Shown: piece after piece, positions 8,636 through 17,152 of the stretch
Layout of the letters: every line of letters begins with the position of its first letter
Numbering within the stretch: the stretch's first letter is position 1
Source of the DNA: UBA11872 sp965198285
Lineage (GTDB): Bacteria > Chloroflexota > UBA11872
NCBI GenBank assembly: GCA_965198285.1
Contig: OZ240251.1
Location: forward strand, 3,162,001 to 3,226,000
Direction: 5' to 3'
Length of the DNA: 64,000 bases
Made by a program: the position numbers and the translations under genes
Notes under the pieces: generated by a model
The model's input: only the letters and a program-made list of their open reading frames with translations
Databases searched by the model: none
Told to the model about the DNA's origin: nothing

Positions 8636-8913
8636 AACGGGCGGTTGGCCGCGTATCCTGGCGGGGGACGGGAGGCATCTCGGACGGCTTGGGCCGCGGC
8701 CCTGGGATCGAGGATGAGGCAGGGTCCGTGTGGGGTCCGGGGCGGGCTGGTGGCCGGAATGACCGAGCACGGGAGCGGGTGGACTGGTGAGTGGGGCGGT
8801 GGGCATGCGGGAATGGGTTGCGGGACCTGTGCGACTATCGTACACTGAACGCGTACGAATGGCAAGCCTGGACTGGGCCGGGAGCGCGGGGGCGCTCCGG
8901 GCCGCGGCGGCGG
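8636..8913. repeat. Dispersed repeat, copy B
   Basis: Direct-orientation relative of 4526-4832. It lacks the 43-nt palindromic insertion of copy A. It keeps the core TGCGACTATCGTACACT, but the palindrome is degraded (CGTAC 8839-8843 / GTACG 8852-8856). The 29-nt core 8840-8868 aligns with 4760-4788 and with 48529-48557. Confidence 0.78.
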
Positions 8914-9132
8914 CAACCGACAGGCGGTCGAATCTTTGTCCTCAGAATTCATGAGGGTGCTGAAGCTGGGGAATGGCGGCTACGCGATGCCCTGGTGGAT
9001 GCGGCCCGATATGCCCTGTGGAACCGTGGGACTCGCGTGCAACGGATCAGAAAGGTCACCATTCGTTTGGAAACGGGTTTTCGTTTGTAGATATCTCTGT
9101 TGTAGATCAAGACACGAGATAGAGCTTATTTC

Positions 9133-9151
9133 TCACGCCCGTTGGGCGTGA
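9133..9151 (-). terminator. Hairpin downstream of membrane/discoidin-like gene
   Basis: TCACGCCC-GTT-GGGCGTGA forms an 8-bp perfect stem. Read on the minus strand it lies about 93 nt after the stop of the gene at 9244-10257 and is followed by an A/T-rich stretch, so it may terminate that transcript. Confidence 0.4.
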
Positions 9152-9243
9152 TGACGATGTGTGCCTGCTCGTGCTTCCATGATGTGATGCGGGGAAGTCG
9201 ATGAGCTTGAAGAAGTATGACGGCGTGCTGCAATGGCGACGGG

Positions 9244-10257
9244 TTATCGCGCGATCGGGAGGATCTCCGCGAGCGACGTATATGGGCCAGGTCCAAAGGT
9301 CTCTGTGATCCGGACTGTGATCGTTGTCGCAACGTCGTTGGGCATGTCAATCACGTTCTCGATGTCCGGACGAAGGGGCTGCCACCGTACCCAGTCGGAT
9401 GTCCCGCTTCCGCGGTCGATTGCGATCTCAACCTGCCGCGGCCAGGTGTCCGGCGGCTCATCGCTGGCGTTGTAGAGCACCACTCGCTCAAGCGCGCGCG
9501 GCGGATTCAGCCGGATCGTGATCTCTTGCGGCAAGCCGGAATCCGAGGATCGCCAGGCCGGCGTGGTCCCATCGGCCACGCTGTCGATAAGTAGCCACGC
9601 CGGATGCCCGTCGGCCTCACTCGTGACCGCTTCGATGGTCCCGCCCATCGACCCAATGCCGAAGACCTTGTTCAGGGACGGGTTGTCGATGATTTGCGGT
9701 TTGTACTCGGAACCAATGAACCGCTGCTCAACGAAGCCATAGCCAATCACCGCCGCCGGCAGGGCCAGGGTCAGAGCCATCGTCAGCAGCGGGATTGGCA
9801 CCGTGCCACGCTCGCTCGTATGCACGATCGCAAGCACGGCCGGCGTCAGCAGCAGCACCAGCACCAGCACCACGGGCGTGTCGAGAATGCTGTCCACGCC
9901 GCGCGCTTGGAGCAAAACGTACGTGATCGGCAACGCGAGCGCCGCCGGCAGAAGGACGAACCGTCGGCCCAGCACCGCGAACGGGACGCGTTCGAGCGGC
10001 AAGATCACCAAGACGACAAACGTAAAGACAACACCCGCGAAGGCCGGGGCAGGGTTTCGCACGTCGATCGACCAGACGACCAGCCAGGCCAGAATCAGGA
10101 CAAACGACGCTAGCGGAGCCGAGTCACCCGCTGACCGCGCGCTGTCGAGTATCACCGGCTCGCGAATAGTCGAGCGGCCCGTGGCGTAGCGTCGTGGTCG
10201 ATAGAGGCCCGCGCGCGGCGGACGGGTTGACGACGACCGTTCCGTCTCCCCCGTCAT
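9244..10257 (-). CDS. Membrane protein with C-terminal discoidin (F5/8 type C)-like domain
   Basis: 337 residues. The N-terminal ~45 residues are charged and cytosolic-looking. Residues ~48-170 form several hydrophobic helices (about five). After that comes an extracytoplasmic region, with a beta-rich C-terminal domain (~215-337). That domain's pattern ADGTTPAWRSSDSGLPQE… ITIRLNPPRALERVVLYN… resembles galactose-binding/discoidin folds, so it may bind carbohydrate at the cell surface. ATG 10257 has AAAGG upstream. It is divergent from the MutS-like gene with an 89-bp shared promoter region. The domain call is by pattern only, and function is unknown. Confidence 0.6.
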   Translation of the reverse strand: MTGETERSSSTRPPRAGLYRPRRYATGRSTIREPVILDSARSAGDSAPLASFVLILAWLVVWSIDVRNPAPAFAGVVFTFVVLVILPLERVPFAVLGRRFVLLPAALALPITYVLLQARGVDSILDTPVVLVLVLLLTPAVLAIVHTSERGTVPIPLLTMALTLALPAAVIGYGFVEQRFIGSEYKPQIIDNPSLNKVFGIGSMGGTIEAVTSEADGHPAWLLIDSVADGTTPAWRSSDSGLPQEITIRLNPPRALERVVLYNASDEPPDTWPRQVEIAIDRGSGTSDWVRWQPLRPDIENVIDMPNDVATTITVRITETFGPGPYTSLAEILPIAR

Positions 10258-10346
10258 CTGGAGCGTCGCCTTTCGTCTCGACAGCTACATTGGGCCGGCA
10301 AGGGTAGCGAAGCCGGATCAACGGCTTCGACAGTCAGATTTTTCGC

Positions 10347-12257
10347 ATGAGTGGATGCAGCAACGAGTCCGTGACCGTCGGCCGCCGCGTCTTGCCTCTC
10401 GAATTGCCGAGCCGAAACCCCGGCAGCATTCCGATGCCCGGGGACTTTGGTCTGGATGCGTTCAGCAACGCAATGGCCGCCGCTGTGCAGGACGATGCGG
10501 GCGCAAACCCGCGCACCGACCCCGAGCGTGTGCGTACGGCGCTTCGCGCCTGGATCCTCGGCTTCGAGATCGATGCTCCCACCATCCGGCAGCGGCAACA
10601 GGTCGTGCGGGCGGTCTGGGATCGGCCGGCGCTCCGGTCCGTCGTTGCTAGCTTGGACGTCGCGCCCTACGACGCTGACCAGGAAACACGCGGCGGGTAC
10701 CAGTACGCGCTGGAGCGGTTCGAGTCGTACGCGTCGGCTCTTACCAAGCTGCGCACGGCGCTCGACGGTTCATTGCCGGCCTGGCTGGTCGACATACGCG
10801 ACGCTCTGGATGAGGCCGCGGCCGCGGCCTCCAGCGCGGTGCAAAAACTCAATCCCCGGCTCGCACTGGAAGTGCAGATGGCCGGGCGCGTGCGGATCTC
10901 CAAGCGCCAAAGCTTGTTGGGTGGAATCACCCAGCAGGGTCACCTCGCCTACACGTATGCCTTGGTCAACGAGTCGACCGGCGAATCCGTCGAGCGACGC
11001 ACTCCCGGAGGCTTTGGTGTCGGCGACGTGATGAACCCGTGGGACTCCGCCGACCAGCGCCGGTCCACCTTCGAGTACCGGATGGACAGCGAGATCTTTC
11101 AGCAACTGACTCGGGGCGTGAAGGAGTCGATCTTCACGCGCGTGTACGACCTGTCCGGCGTCATCGGCGTCGAAGAAGCAGCTGGCGTCGCCAAGGGCAC
11201 GGTCTTCTTCAAGCGCACCTCGCGCGAGCCGCTGCTGAAGGCCATGGCCAACAACGTCCTCGGGTTCATTCCCGGTGCGTCGCGTCTTGGCTATGCGTGG
11301 GAGAGCCTGAAGCCGTCAGCCGGGGAGGGGACGCTCTACGTCGAAGTCTCAGCCGAGCCGACCGGCGCCATGCAGGACGAGAACACCCTGTTCCGCATCC
11401 TGGAGAAAGTCCGTTCTGATCACAATCTGTTCTACCTGCGGCAGTTCGCATCCGTCATCCGCCGGTTCGAACGACTGCTGGTGACGCTCAAGGCCGTTGC
11501 GACGGCCGTACGGTTCTTCCGTGATCTTGAGGCTCGAGACATCCCGGTCACGTTTCCGACGCCGGTCGACTCAGCCTCGAATATCCCAACGCACATCCGA
11601 GGCATGTTCCCGCCCGAAGTTGCCGTCCTCTCGGATCGTGCCGGCGTGCCGAGTGACGTTGAGTTCTCGCCTGAGCGGCCGACGGTACTCATCACCGGCG
11701 CGAACAACAACGGCAAGACCACCTATTTGGACTCCATAGGCATTTCGCAGGCGCTGTTTCAGGCAGGGCTCCCGGTGCTGGCGTGTGAGGCCACGCTTGA
11801 GCCGCGCGACAAGATTCTGTCCCACTTCATCCGACCAGGAGATGTGCAGGCCGGCGAATCGACCTTTGCGCACGAGTGCTCGCGCGCGGTGCGCTTTGTC
11901 GAGCAACTCACCGCCCGAAGTCTGGCGCTTTGCGATGAGCTGTTCCGCGGTACGTCCCCGCAAGACGGAGAAGTCGTCTCCGAGCTGGCGCTGCGCTCCT
12001 TCCTGCGCACCGGCGCTGCCGTGTTTTTTGTCACGCACTATCACGGTCTCGTTCGGCCTCTAGACGGAGTAGCAACGCTGCGATTCCTGGCCTGCAAGCT
12101 CGATCACTCGTGCGAACCGCCACGCTACACCTATCGGATGCTACCCGGAGTCTCCACCGAGTCGGACGGCCTGCTGGTTGCGGCTCAACACGGCTTTAGT
12201 TCGGAGAGCCTCAATCGGATCCTGACGCATAAGGCTGCCAAGGGCGAAATTCGATAG
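10347..12257 (+). CDS. MutS-family ATPase lacking mismatch-recognition domains
   Basis: 636 residues. The N-terminal half resembles the MutS core/lever region (…TIRQRQQVVRAVWDRPALRSVV). The C-terminal half is the MutS ABC-type ATPase. Its Walker A is GANNNGKTT (~451-459), where MutS proteins normally have GPNMGGKS. ESTFAHECSRAVRF is the signature-like segment, and LALCDELFRGTSPQDG (~527) is Walker B with the D-loop. It ends in FFVTHYHGL. No N-terminal mismatch-binding domain or Phe-x-Glu motif is present, so it is not a canonical MutS; it is closer to small MutS-like proteins of unknown role. Some such proteins act in recombination or structure-specific DNA handling. The ribosome site before ATG 10347 is weak. 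Confidence 0.75.
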   Translation: MSGCSNESVTVGRRVLPLELPSRNPGSIPMPGDFGLDAFSNAMAAAVQDDAGANPRTDPERVRTALRAWILGFEIDAPTIRQRQQVVRAVWDRPALRSVVASLDVAPYDADQETRGGYQYALERFESYASALTKLRTALDGSLPAWLVDIRDALDEAAAAASSAVQKLNPRLALEVQMAGRVRISKRQSLLGGITQQGHLAYTYALVNESTGESVERRTPGGFGVGDVMNPWDSADQRRSTFEYRMDSEIFQQLTRGVKESIFTRVYDLSGVIGVEEAAGVAKGTVFFKRTSREPLLKAMANNVLGFIPGASRLGYAWESLKPSAGEGTLYVEVSAEPTGAMQDENTLFRILEKVRSDHNLFYLRQFASVIRRFERLLVTLKAVATAVRFFRDLEARDIPVTFPTPVDSASNIPTHIRGMFPPEVAVLSDRAGVPSDVEFSPERPTVLITGANNNGKTTYLDSIGISQALFQAGLPVLACEATLEPRDKILSHFIRPGDVQAGESTFAHECSRAVRFVEQLTARSLALCDELFRGTSPQDGEVVSELALRSFLRTGAAVFFVTHYHGLVRPLDGVATLRFLACKLDHSCEPPRYTYRMLPGVSTESDGLLVAAQHGFSSESLNRILTHKAAKGEIR

Positions 12258-12315
12258 CGACCTTGGGCACCTCCACGGTCACGCTCACGGGTTGAGATTG
12301 ACCGACCTGGGGTGA

Positions 12316-13209
12316 TTGCGCCGCATACATCCGGTCCGCGCAGACTCAGACGAGAACCATGGACCTGGTGCGGGACAATGGGCGCCGTTGGAGGACGCGG
12401 CCGGCGGCGGTACACGGTGGCGTGTGAGCGCGCGACGCAAGGCCGTGGGGAGTTGGCTCCGCGTGGAGTTTCTACCAGTCCCGGGGACGGCCGTGCTGCT
12501 GGGCGTGTGGCCTGTACGGATCAGGGACTGGATCGCAGCGGGCCGCGATTACCGGGGTCCGAAGACCTTCTGTCACGAGGGTTCCGACCACCCGGTGGGG
12601 AATGTCAGCTGGCACGACGCGCAGGCGTATTGCGCCTGGCTCAGCGAACGCGAGGGCCGGCTCCACCGTCTGCCGACCGACCATGAGTGGAGTTGCGCGG
12701 TCGGGATAGGTCATCTGGAGGACCCCGCGTCCGAACCCGCGAGCAAGGACGGCAAGCTCCCGGGCGTCTTTCCGTGGGGCAGGTCGTGGCCGCCGCCGGT
12801 CGGCGCAGGTAACTATCAGGGCGAAGAGTGGCGCGGCCACGCGGCTGCCCTGCGCGCGCTGAGGCGCGAGTACCTGCGCTACTACCCCGACCGCACGGAC
12901 TCCGAGATCGAGCAAATCAACAGCGACACGCTGGCGTTCATCCGCGGCTTCAACGACGGCCATCTGTTTACGTCGCCCGTGGGGTCATTCCCACCGAACG
13001 AATCCGGCTTCTACGATCTTGGCGGCAACGTCAACGAGTGGTGCCAGGACCGGTTCTCCCAGTCCCGCGGAAACTCCGACCGGCGCGTCCTCCGCGGCGG
13101 CTCCTTTGGCAAGCTGCATCCAGGTCAGCTGTTGTCGTCGCGTCGGTACCGCGGCGACCCGACCCGGCGCATGGCGAGCCACGGATTCCGCGTTGCGGTC
13201 GAAGTGTGA
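12316..13209 (+). CDS. Formylglycine-generating-enzyme-like (SUMF1 domain) protein without active-site cysteines
   Basis: Up to 297 residues from TTG 12316; GTG 12424 gives 261 and may be the truer start. The FGE-sulfatase fold is shown by HPVGNVSWHDAQAYCAWLSE, RLPTDHEWSCAVG, FPWG, GFYDLGGNVNEWCQD and the terminal RRVLRGGSF…SHGFRVAVEV. In true FGE enzymes the segment after RGGSF holds two cysteines that bind copper and the substrate. Here it reads GKLHPGQLLSSRRYRG with none. It is therefore unlikely to activate the sulfatases of this window. Related cysteine-less members act as iron/thiol enzymes or as binding proteins. It stands alone, convergent with the amino-acid ABC operon. Confidence 0.78.
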   Translation: MRRIHPVRADSDENHGPGAGQWAPLEDAAGGGTRWRVSARRKAVGSWLRVEFLPVPGTAVLLGVWPVRIRDWIAAGRDYRGPKTFCHEGSDHPVGNVSWHDAQAYCAWLSEREGRLHRLPTDHEWSCAVGIGHLEDPASEPASKDGKLPGVFPWGRSWPPPVGAGNYQGEEWRGHAAALRALRREYLRYYPDRTDSEIEQINSDTLAFIRGFNDGHLFTSPVGSFPPNESGFYDLGGNVNEWCQDRFSQSRGNSDRRVLRGGSFGKLHPGQLLSSRRYRGDPTRRMASHGFRVAVEV

Positions 13210-13540
13210 CGGCCGAGCTCGTAGAGCACGGGATCGCCCGCCAAGCGTGACAGGAAACGGCCTGGGACCAGGGATCTAGCGGCGAAACGAGCGTGCGCGC
13301 TGGTCCCCTTGGGGCATCGCTCACTCAAGGCACAGGTTTAGCTGCCCGCAAGGCCTCGCGCTGAAGCCAACTTGGCGTGGCCACAGCGCATCCACGAACA
13401 CATTCTCTCCCTACTGCCGGTGCGTGGGCCATCTCTCGCCGCTGCTTCGGTGGTCTCCGTCGTGGCTACTCGGCCCAGTAGTGCAAAGGTATCTACAAAG
13501 AGAGAGAAAGATCGGCCGACTCTTAGAAGCGCTCGTGCGG
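13210..13540. other. Intergenic region between convergent genes
   Basis: 331 bp between convergent stops. The only structure seen is an 8-bp inverted repeat GGGACCAG (13264-13271) / CTGGTCCC (13300-13307) with a 28-nt loop, possibly part of a terminator. Otherwise I see nothing. Confidence 0.5.
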
Positions 13541-14542
13541 CTAGAGGATCTGGTCCAGGAACATCTTGGTGCGTTCTTCCTGGGGGTTGTTGAAGATCTG
13601 GTGGGGCGGGGCGAGTTCGACCAGGGCGCCTTCGTCGAAGAAGGCCATGCGGTCGGCGACCTCGCGGGCGAAGCCCATCTCGTGGGTGACGCAAAGCATG
13701 GTCATGCCGGTGGCGGCCAGCTCGCGCATGGCGTCCAGCACTTCCTTGATCATCTCCGGGTCGAGCGCCGAGGTGGGTTCGTCGAAGAGCATGATCTGGG
13801 GCTGCATGGCCAGGGCACGGGCAATGGCCACACGCTGCTGCTGACCGCCGGATAGTTCGGCGGGGTATTTGTTGGCCTGCTCTGGAATGCCGACCCTTTC
13901 GAGAAGGCTCATGGCTAGTTCCTCGGCCTCGCTCCGGGGCAGATGCCGCACACGCTGGGGCGCCAGCGTGATGTTGCCGAGCACAGTGATGTGGGGAAAG
14001 AGGTTGAACTGCTGGAAGACCATGCCGACTTCACGGCGGATGGCGTCCAGGTTGCGGACGTCGTTGGTCATCTCGATGCCGTCGATGACAATGCGGCCCT
14101 GCTGGTGTTCCTCCAGACGGTTGATCATGCGGATGAAGGTGGATTTGCCGGAACCCGACGGGCCGAAGATGACGACCACTTCGCCGCGCTTGACACTCAT
14201 GCTCACGTCGCGCACGGCGCAGAAATCGTCGAACCACTTATGCACGTTTTCGCAGATCACGATGTCGTCGCGCTCCGCGAGCGGGCGGGCCAGGATTTCG
14301 GCCTTGTCCGCCGGAATTCCGATGGCTTCTTGAGCCCCGTGAGTCTTCGCCGTTGAGCGACCAACGGGCTGTTTGGCCGGAATCATGGCAAGGGGGATGA
14401 ACGCAATGATGCTAAAAATTAGCCCCATGAAAAACCAGGCGCGTCCATCACGACCTCGTTTCTGTGCAACCCAAGCACACAGAACGCCAATAACGGCATT
14501 GGCAACGAGGAGAACTAAGAAAAGGGAAATGAGGCTTTCCAT
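13541..14542 (-). CDS. aapP: Amino-acid ABC transporter ATPase with N-terminal membrane extension
   Basis: 333 residues. From about residue 92 it is a standard polar amino-acid ABC ATPase (GlnQ/AapP type): Walker A GPSGSGKST (127-135), Q-loop VFQQFNLFPH, signature LSGGQQQR, Walker B IMLFDEPTSALD, and switch VTHEMGFAREVADR. It energises uptake through the two permeases encoded immediately upstream. Unusually, residues 1-55 form two hydrophobic helices (ISLFLVLLVANAVIGVLCAW and WFFMGLIFSIIAFIPLAMI). These are followed by a ~35-residue linker; GlnQ/AapP proteins are normally ~245 residues. The start is well supported: AGGAG 8 nt before ATG 14542, 23 bp after the permease gene. It is the last gene of the operon. 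Confidence 0.9.
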   Translation of the reverse strand: MESLISLFLVLLVANAVIGVLCAWVAQKRGRDGRAWFFMGLIFSIIAFIPLAMIPAKQPVGRSTAKTHGAQEAIGIPADKAEILARPLAERDDIVICENVHKWFDDFCAVRDVSMSVKRGEVVVIFGPSGSGKSTFIRMINRLEEHQQGRIVIDGIEMTNDVRNLDAIRREVGMVFQQFNLFPHITVLGNITLAPQRVRHLPRSEAEELAMSLLERVGIPEQANKYPAELSGGQQQRVAIARALAMQPQIMLFDEPTSALDPEMIKEVLDAMRELAATGMTMLCVTHEMGFAREVADRMAFFDEGALVELAPPHQIFNNPQEERTKMFLDQIL

Positions 14543-14565
14543 GGCTGAACTCCTGCGCGGTCCGG

Positions 14566-15843
14566 CTAGCGCTGGCCCACGCCAAGGGTGCGCTCAATGC
14601 GCCGGCTGATGAACGACATGCTGAAACAGAAGACCCAGAAGACCAGGGCAATGAACAGGTAGACCTCGCGGCCGTTGTCGATGAACTCCTGGTTGCCCTG
14701 AACGCTGACGCGGCCCATCTCCACCAGGTCCAGCATGCCGATGAAGTAGACGAGACTGGTGTCCTTAAAGAGGCTGATGAATTGGCCGACGATGGCGGGA
14801 ATGATATTTCGCAGCCCCTGCGGCAGGGTGATCAGGAGGGTGGTCTGCCAGCCGCGCAGGCCGAGCGCGTGGGCCGCCTCGGTCTGTCCTGTCAGCACGG
14901 CGGCCATGCCGCCCCTCACGTTTTCGGCCATGTAGGCCGACGAGAAGATGGTGATGGTGATGCCCGCCAGGTAGACGCGGTCAATGTTCAGGTCGGCCGG
15001 GAATGTGAGCGGCAGGATGTGACGGGACATGAATAGCAGCGTGATGAGCGGCACGCCGCGGATAACCTCGATGAAGATCACGCAGGCGACTTTGAGAATC
15101 GGCAGATTGCTGCGCCGCCCCAGGGCCAAGCCGATGCCGATGGGCAACGAGCAGACGATGCCGAAGAAGGCCAACAGCAGGTTGATCATGAGGCCGCCCA
15201 GGTCCTGCGGATTGACCGGATCGAGACCAGGCAGGCCGCCGATGCCGAGGATCAGGATCATGGTGAGAACCAGGGCAACCAGTGCCGCCACGATCATGCG
15301 CCTGGGCGTGGAGAAGATACCGACGCGCTCAAGGACGGGGGTCAGCGAACCGCCGGCCATCGCCTCCAGGCGCCCGGGGCCTGCATCAGCGGGGCGAGGT
15401 GTCAATAGGTAGCCGAGACCGATGGCCGGCAGGTTGAGCAGCAGAAGCGCGCGGTGGAGCGGGGCCATTTCGTGCGGAAATATGCCCACGAATAGCATGA
15501 TCGCGCCGAACGCAAAGGCGAAGCGGCGCGCGGCGTTGGGCCAGGCGCGCCAGGACATGCCCAGCAAGACGCTAATCAGCAGCAGGCATAGCGCAAGTCG
15601 CCAGTAGCCCTCATACGGATAGAGACCCACGATGTAGAGGGGCGCGCGGCTGACGATGACGGTCCAGTCGGCCTCGACAAGTACCCAGCCACCCAGGTTG
15701 ACGACGAACCAAGACAGCACGACCGCCAGGACGACCGTGACGACGCCGTTGCCCCAGGAGCTGAAGAGGTTCTTCCGCAGCCAGCCCACAAGGCCCACGG
15801 TCGTGACGGGGGGAAGCGGCGCCGGGGCCGCGCGTGCGGTCAC
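14566..15843 (-). CDS. aapM: Amino-acid ABC transporter permease (AapM-like)
   Basis: 425-residue inner-membrane permease of the His/Glu/Gln family. There are about three N-terminal helices in the first 150 residues, then the conserved permease core. The core includes LLLAFFGIVCSLPIGIGLAL, FIEVIRGVPLITLLF and the ATPase-contact EAA loop (TEAAHALGLRGWQTTLLITLPQG), then NIIPAIVGQFISLFKDTSLVYFIG. The long N-terminus is normal for AapM-type permeases. It forms a heterodimer with the product of 15854-17026; the two genes are 10 bp apart, and the ATPase follows. Confidence 0.88.
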   Translation of the reverse strand: MTARAAPAPLPPVTTVGLVGWLRKNLFSSWGNGVVTVVLAVVLSWFVVNLGGWVLVEADWTVIVSRAPLYIVGLYPYEGYWRLALCLLLISVLLGMSWRAWPNAARRFAFAFGAIMLFVGIFPHEMAPLHRALLLLNLPAIGLGYLLTPRPADAGPGRLEAMAGGSLTPVLERVGIFSTPRRMIVAALVALVLTMILILGIGGLPGLDPVNPQDLGGLMINLLLAFFGIVCSLPIGIGLALGRRSNLPILKVACVIFIEVIRGVPLITLLFMSRHILPLTFPADLNIDRVYLAGITITIFSSAYMAENVRGGMAAVLTGQTEAAHALGLRGWQTTLLITLPQGLRNIIPAIVGQFISLFKDTSLVYFIGMLDLVEMGRVSVQGNQEFIDNGREVYLFIALVFWVFCFSMSFISRRIERTLGVGQR

Positions 15844-15853
15844 GCGGAAGCCC

Positions 15854-17026
15854 TCACGCGGCCTTGAACTTGATCATGCGGTTGTAGAGGTTGCCAATGA
15901 GTGAGTAGAGGAGGCTCATAGACAGGTAGCTGACCATCACGATCACGAAGAGCGAGATGGCGGGAGCGATCTGCGTCATGGTGTTGGCCACGCTGACCAA
16001 GTCCGGGTAGCCGATGGCGGCGGCGAGGCTGGAGTTCTTGGTGAGATTGAGGAACTGGCTGATCAGCGGCGGGATGATGACCCGCAGCGCCTGAGGGAAG
16101 GTGACGTGCCGAAGCGTGAGCATTCCCGAGAGCCCGACCGAACGGGCAGCCTCGGTCTGGCCCTTGCCGACGGACTGGATGCCGGCGCGGACAATCTCGG
16201 CAATGAAGGCCGAGGTGTAAACGACCAGCCCAACCAACAGCGCCATAAAGCTGCCGCTCAGTTGCGCGCCGCCCTGCGGTCGTCCGAAGCGTCCCTCGAT
16301 GTGCGGCACGTCCACGGCCAGCGGCCGCAATATCAGAAGCGCAATCAAGCTGAGGCCAATGGCGATGACCGCGCCCGCAAGCAGGGGATAGCTCTGCTGG
16401 CCAGTCTCAGTTTCGCGCCGGCTCAGCCGCCGGTACGCATAGACCGCCGACGCAACCCCAATGGCAGTTATGAGCGCCCACGGCCAGAATCCGTCCTGTG
16501 CCGCGAACCAGGGCATGTAGAAGCCGCTGTTGTTGATGAAGATCGCATCGGCGATTACGTAGCCCTCAACCACTTTGGGGAGGGTGAGCACGATGGTCAG
16601 CCAGAAGAGCAACTGCACGATCAGTGGGATGTTGCGAAAAATCTCGATGTAGGTCAGGGCGATTCGACTGAGTAGCCAGTTGGGCGACATGCGGGCCACG
16701 CCGACGAGGATGCCGATGGCCGTGGCCAGGATGACCCCAAGCACCGAGGCCCTGACGGTGTTGAGTCCGGCCACGGCCAATCCGTGCAAATATGAATCGG
16801 ACGGTTGGTAGGGAATTACGGCTTCGCCGATAGGAATCTGGGCGGCGCGGTCGAGGAAGGTGAAGCCGAAGGGGATGTCGCGCGCCTCGATCTCGCGAGC
16901 CACGTTTAGCAGGAACAGGGCAATCGTGGAGAGCACCACGACCGCGGAAACAACCTGCACAGCCCAGCGCAAAGCGACCACGTTGCGCCAAATCGGGACG
17001 CCCTGGACGTAGAGCAGTCGCGTCAC
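15854..17026 (-). CDS. aapQ: Amino-acid ABC transporter permease (AapQ-like)
   Basis: 390-residue inner-membrane permease. An N-terminal helix (VVSAVVVLSTIALFLLNVA) is followed by a periplasmic segment. The core starts at LHGLAVAGLNTVRASVLGVIL and includes YIEIFRNIPLIVQLLFWL. The EAA loop is TEAARSVGLSGMLTLRHVTFPQALRVI, followed by SQFLNLTKNSSLAAAIGYPD. This architecture, with a large insertion between core helices, matches AapQ/BztB. It lies between the binding protein (126 bp upstream, with hairpins) and aapM. Confidence 0.88.
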   Translation of the reverse strand: MTRLLYVQGVPIWRNVVALRWAVQVVSAVVVLSTIALFLLNVAREIEARDIPFGFTFLDRAAQIPIGEAVIPYQPSDSYLHGLAVAGLNTVRASVLGVILATAIGILVGVARMSPNWLLSRIALTYIEIFRNIPLIVQLLFWLTIVLTLPKVVEGYVIADAIFINNSGFYMPWFAAQDGFWPWALITAIGVASAVYAYRRLSRRETETGQQSYPLLAGAVIAIGLSLIALLILRPLAVDVPHIEGRFGRPQGGAQLSGSFMALLVGLVVYTSAFIAEIVRAGIQSVGKGQTEAARSVGLSGMLTLRHVTFPQALRVIIPPLISQFLNLTKNSSLAAAIGYPDLVSVANTMTQIAPAISLFVIVMVSYLSMSLLYSLIGNLYNRMIKFKAA

Positions 17027-17093
17027 GGCGTTGTGCAGTCACCTTCGTTGGTGTAGGCCCGCGTCAGCCTACAAGAAACGCCCTTAAACGTTT

Positions 17094-17142
17094 GGGGGGA
17101 CGCTTTCGCGTCCCCCCGAAACCGCGGCGAGCAAGCTCGCCG
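17094..17142 (-). terminator. Two hairpins between aapJ and aapQ
   Basis: A 10-bp perfect stem GGGGGGACGC/GCGTCCCCCC with loop TTTC (17094-17117) is followed by an 8-bp stem CGGCGAGC/GCTCGCCG with loop AA (17125-17142). They sit just after the binding-protein stop codon and before the permease. Such hairpins often stabilise the binding-protein mRNA and reduce read-through, so that the binding protein is made in excess. There is no T-run. Confidence 0.65.
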
Positions 17143-17152
17143 GTTGCCGCGA

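Larger units (their letters stand above)
8516..9243. other. Intergenic region with repeat copy B and AT-rich tail
   Basis: About 730 bp with no credible gene. It holds repeat copy B (8636-8913), then an AT-richer stretch around 9060-9130, then the hairpin 9133-9151. Small open frames here have no family resemblance or ribosome site. Confidence 0.55.

Noticed and set aside
12316..13209. Calling this gene the sulfatase-activating enzyme
   Set aside because: Both catalytic cysteines are absent from the conserved C-terminal segment.
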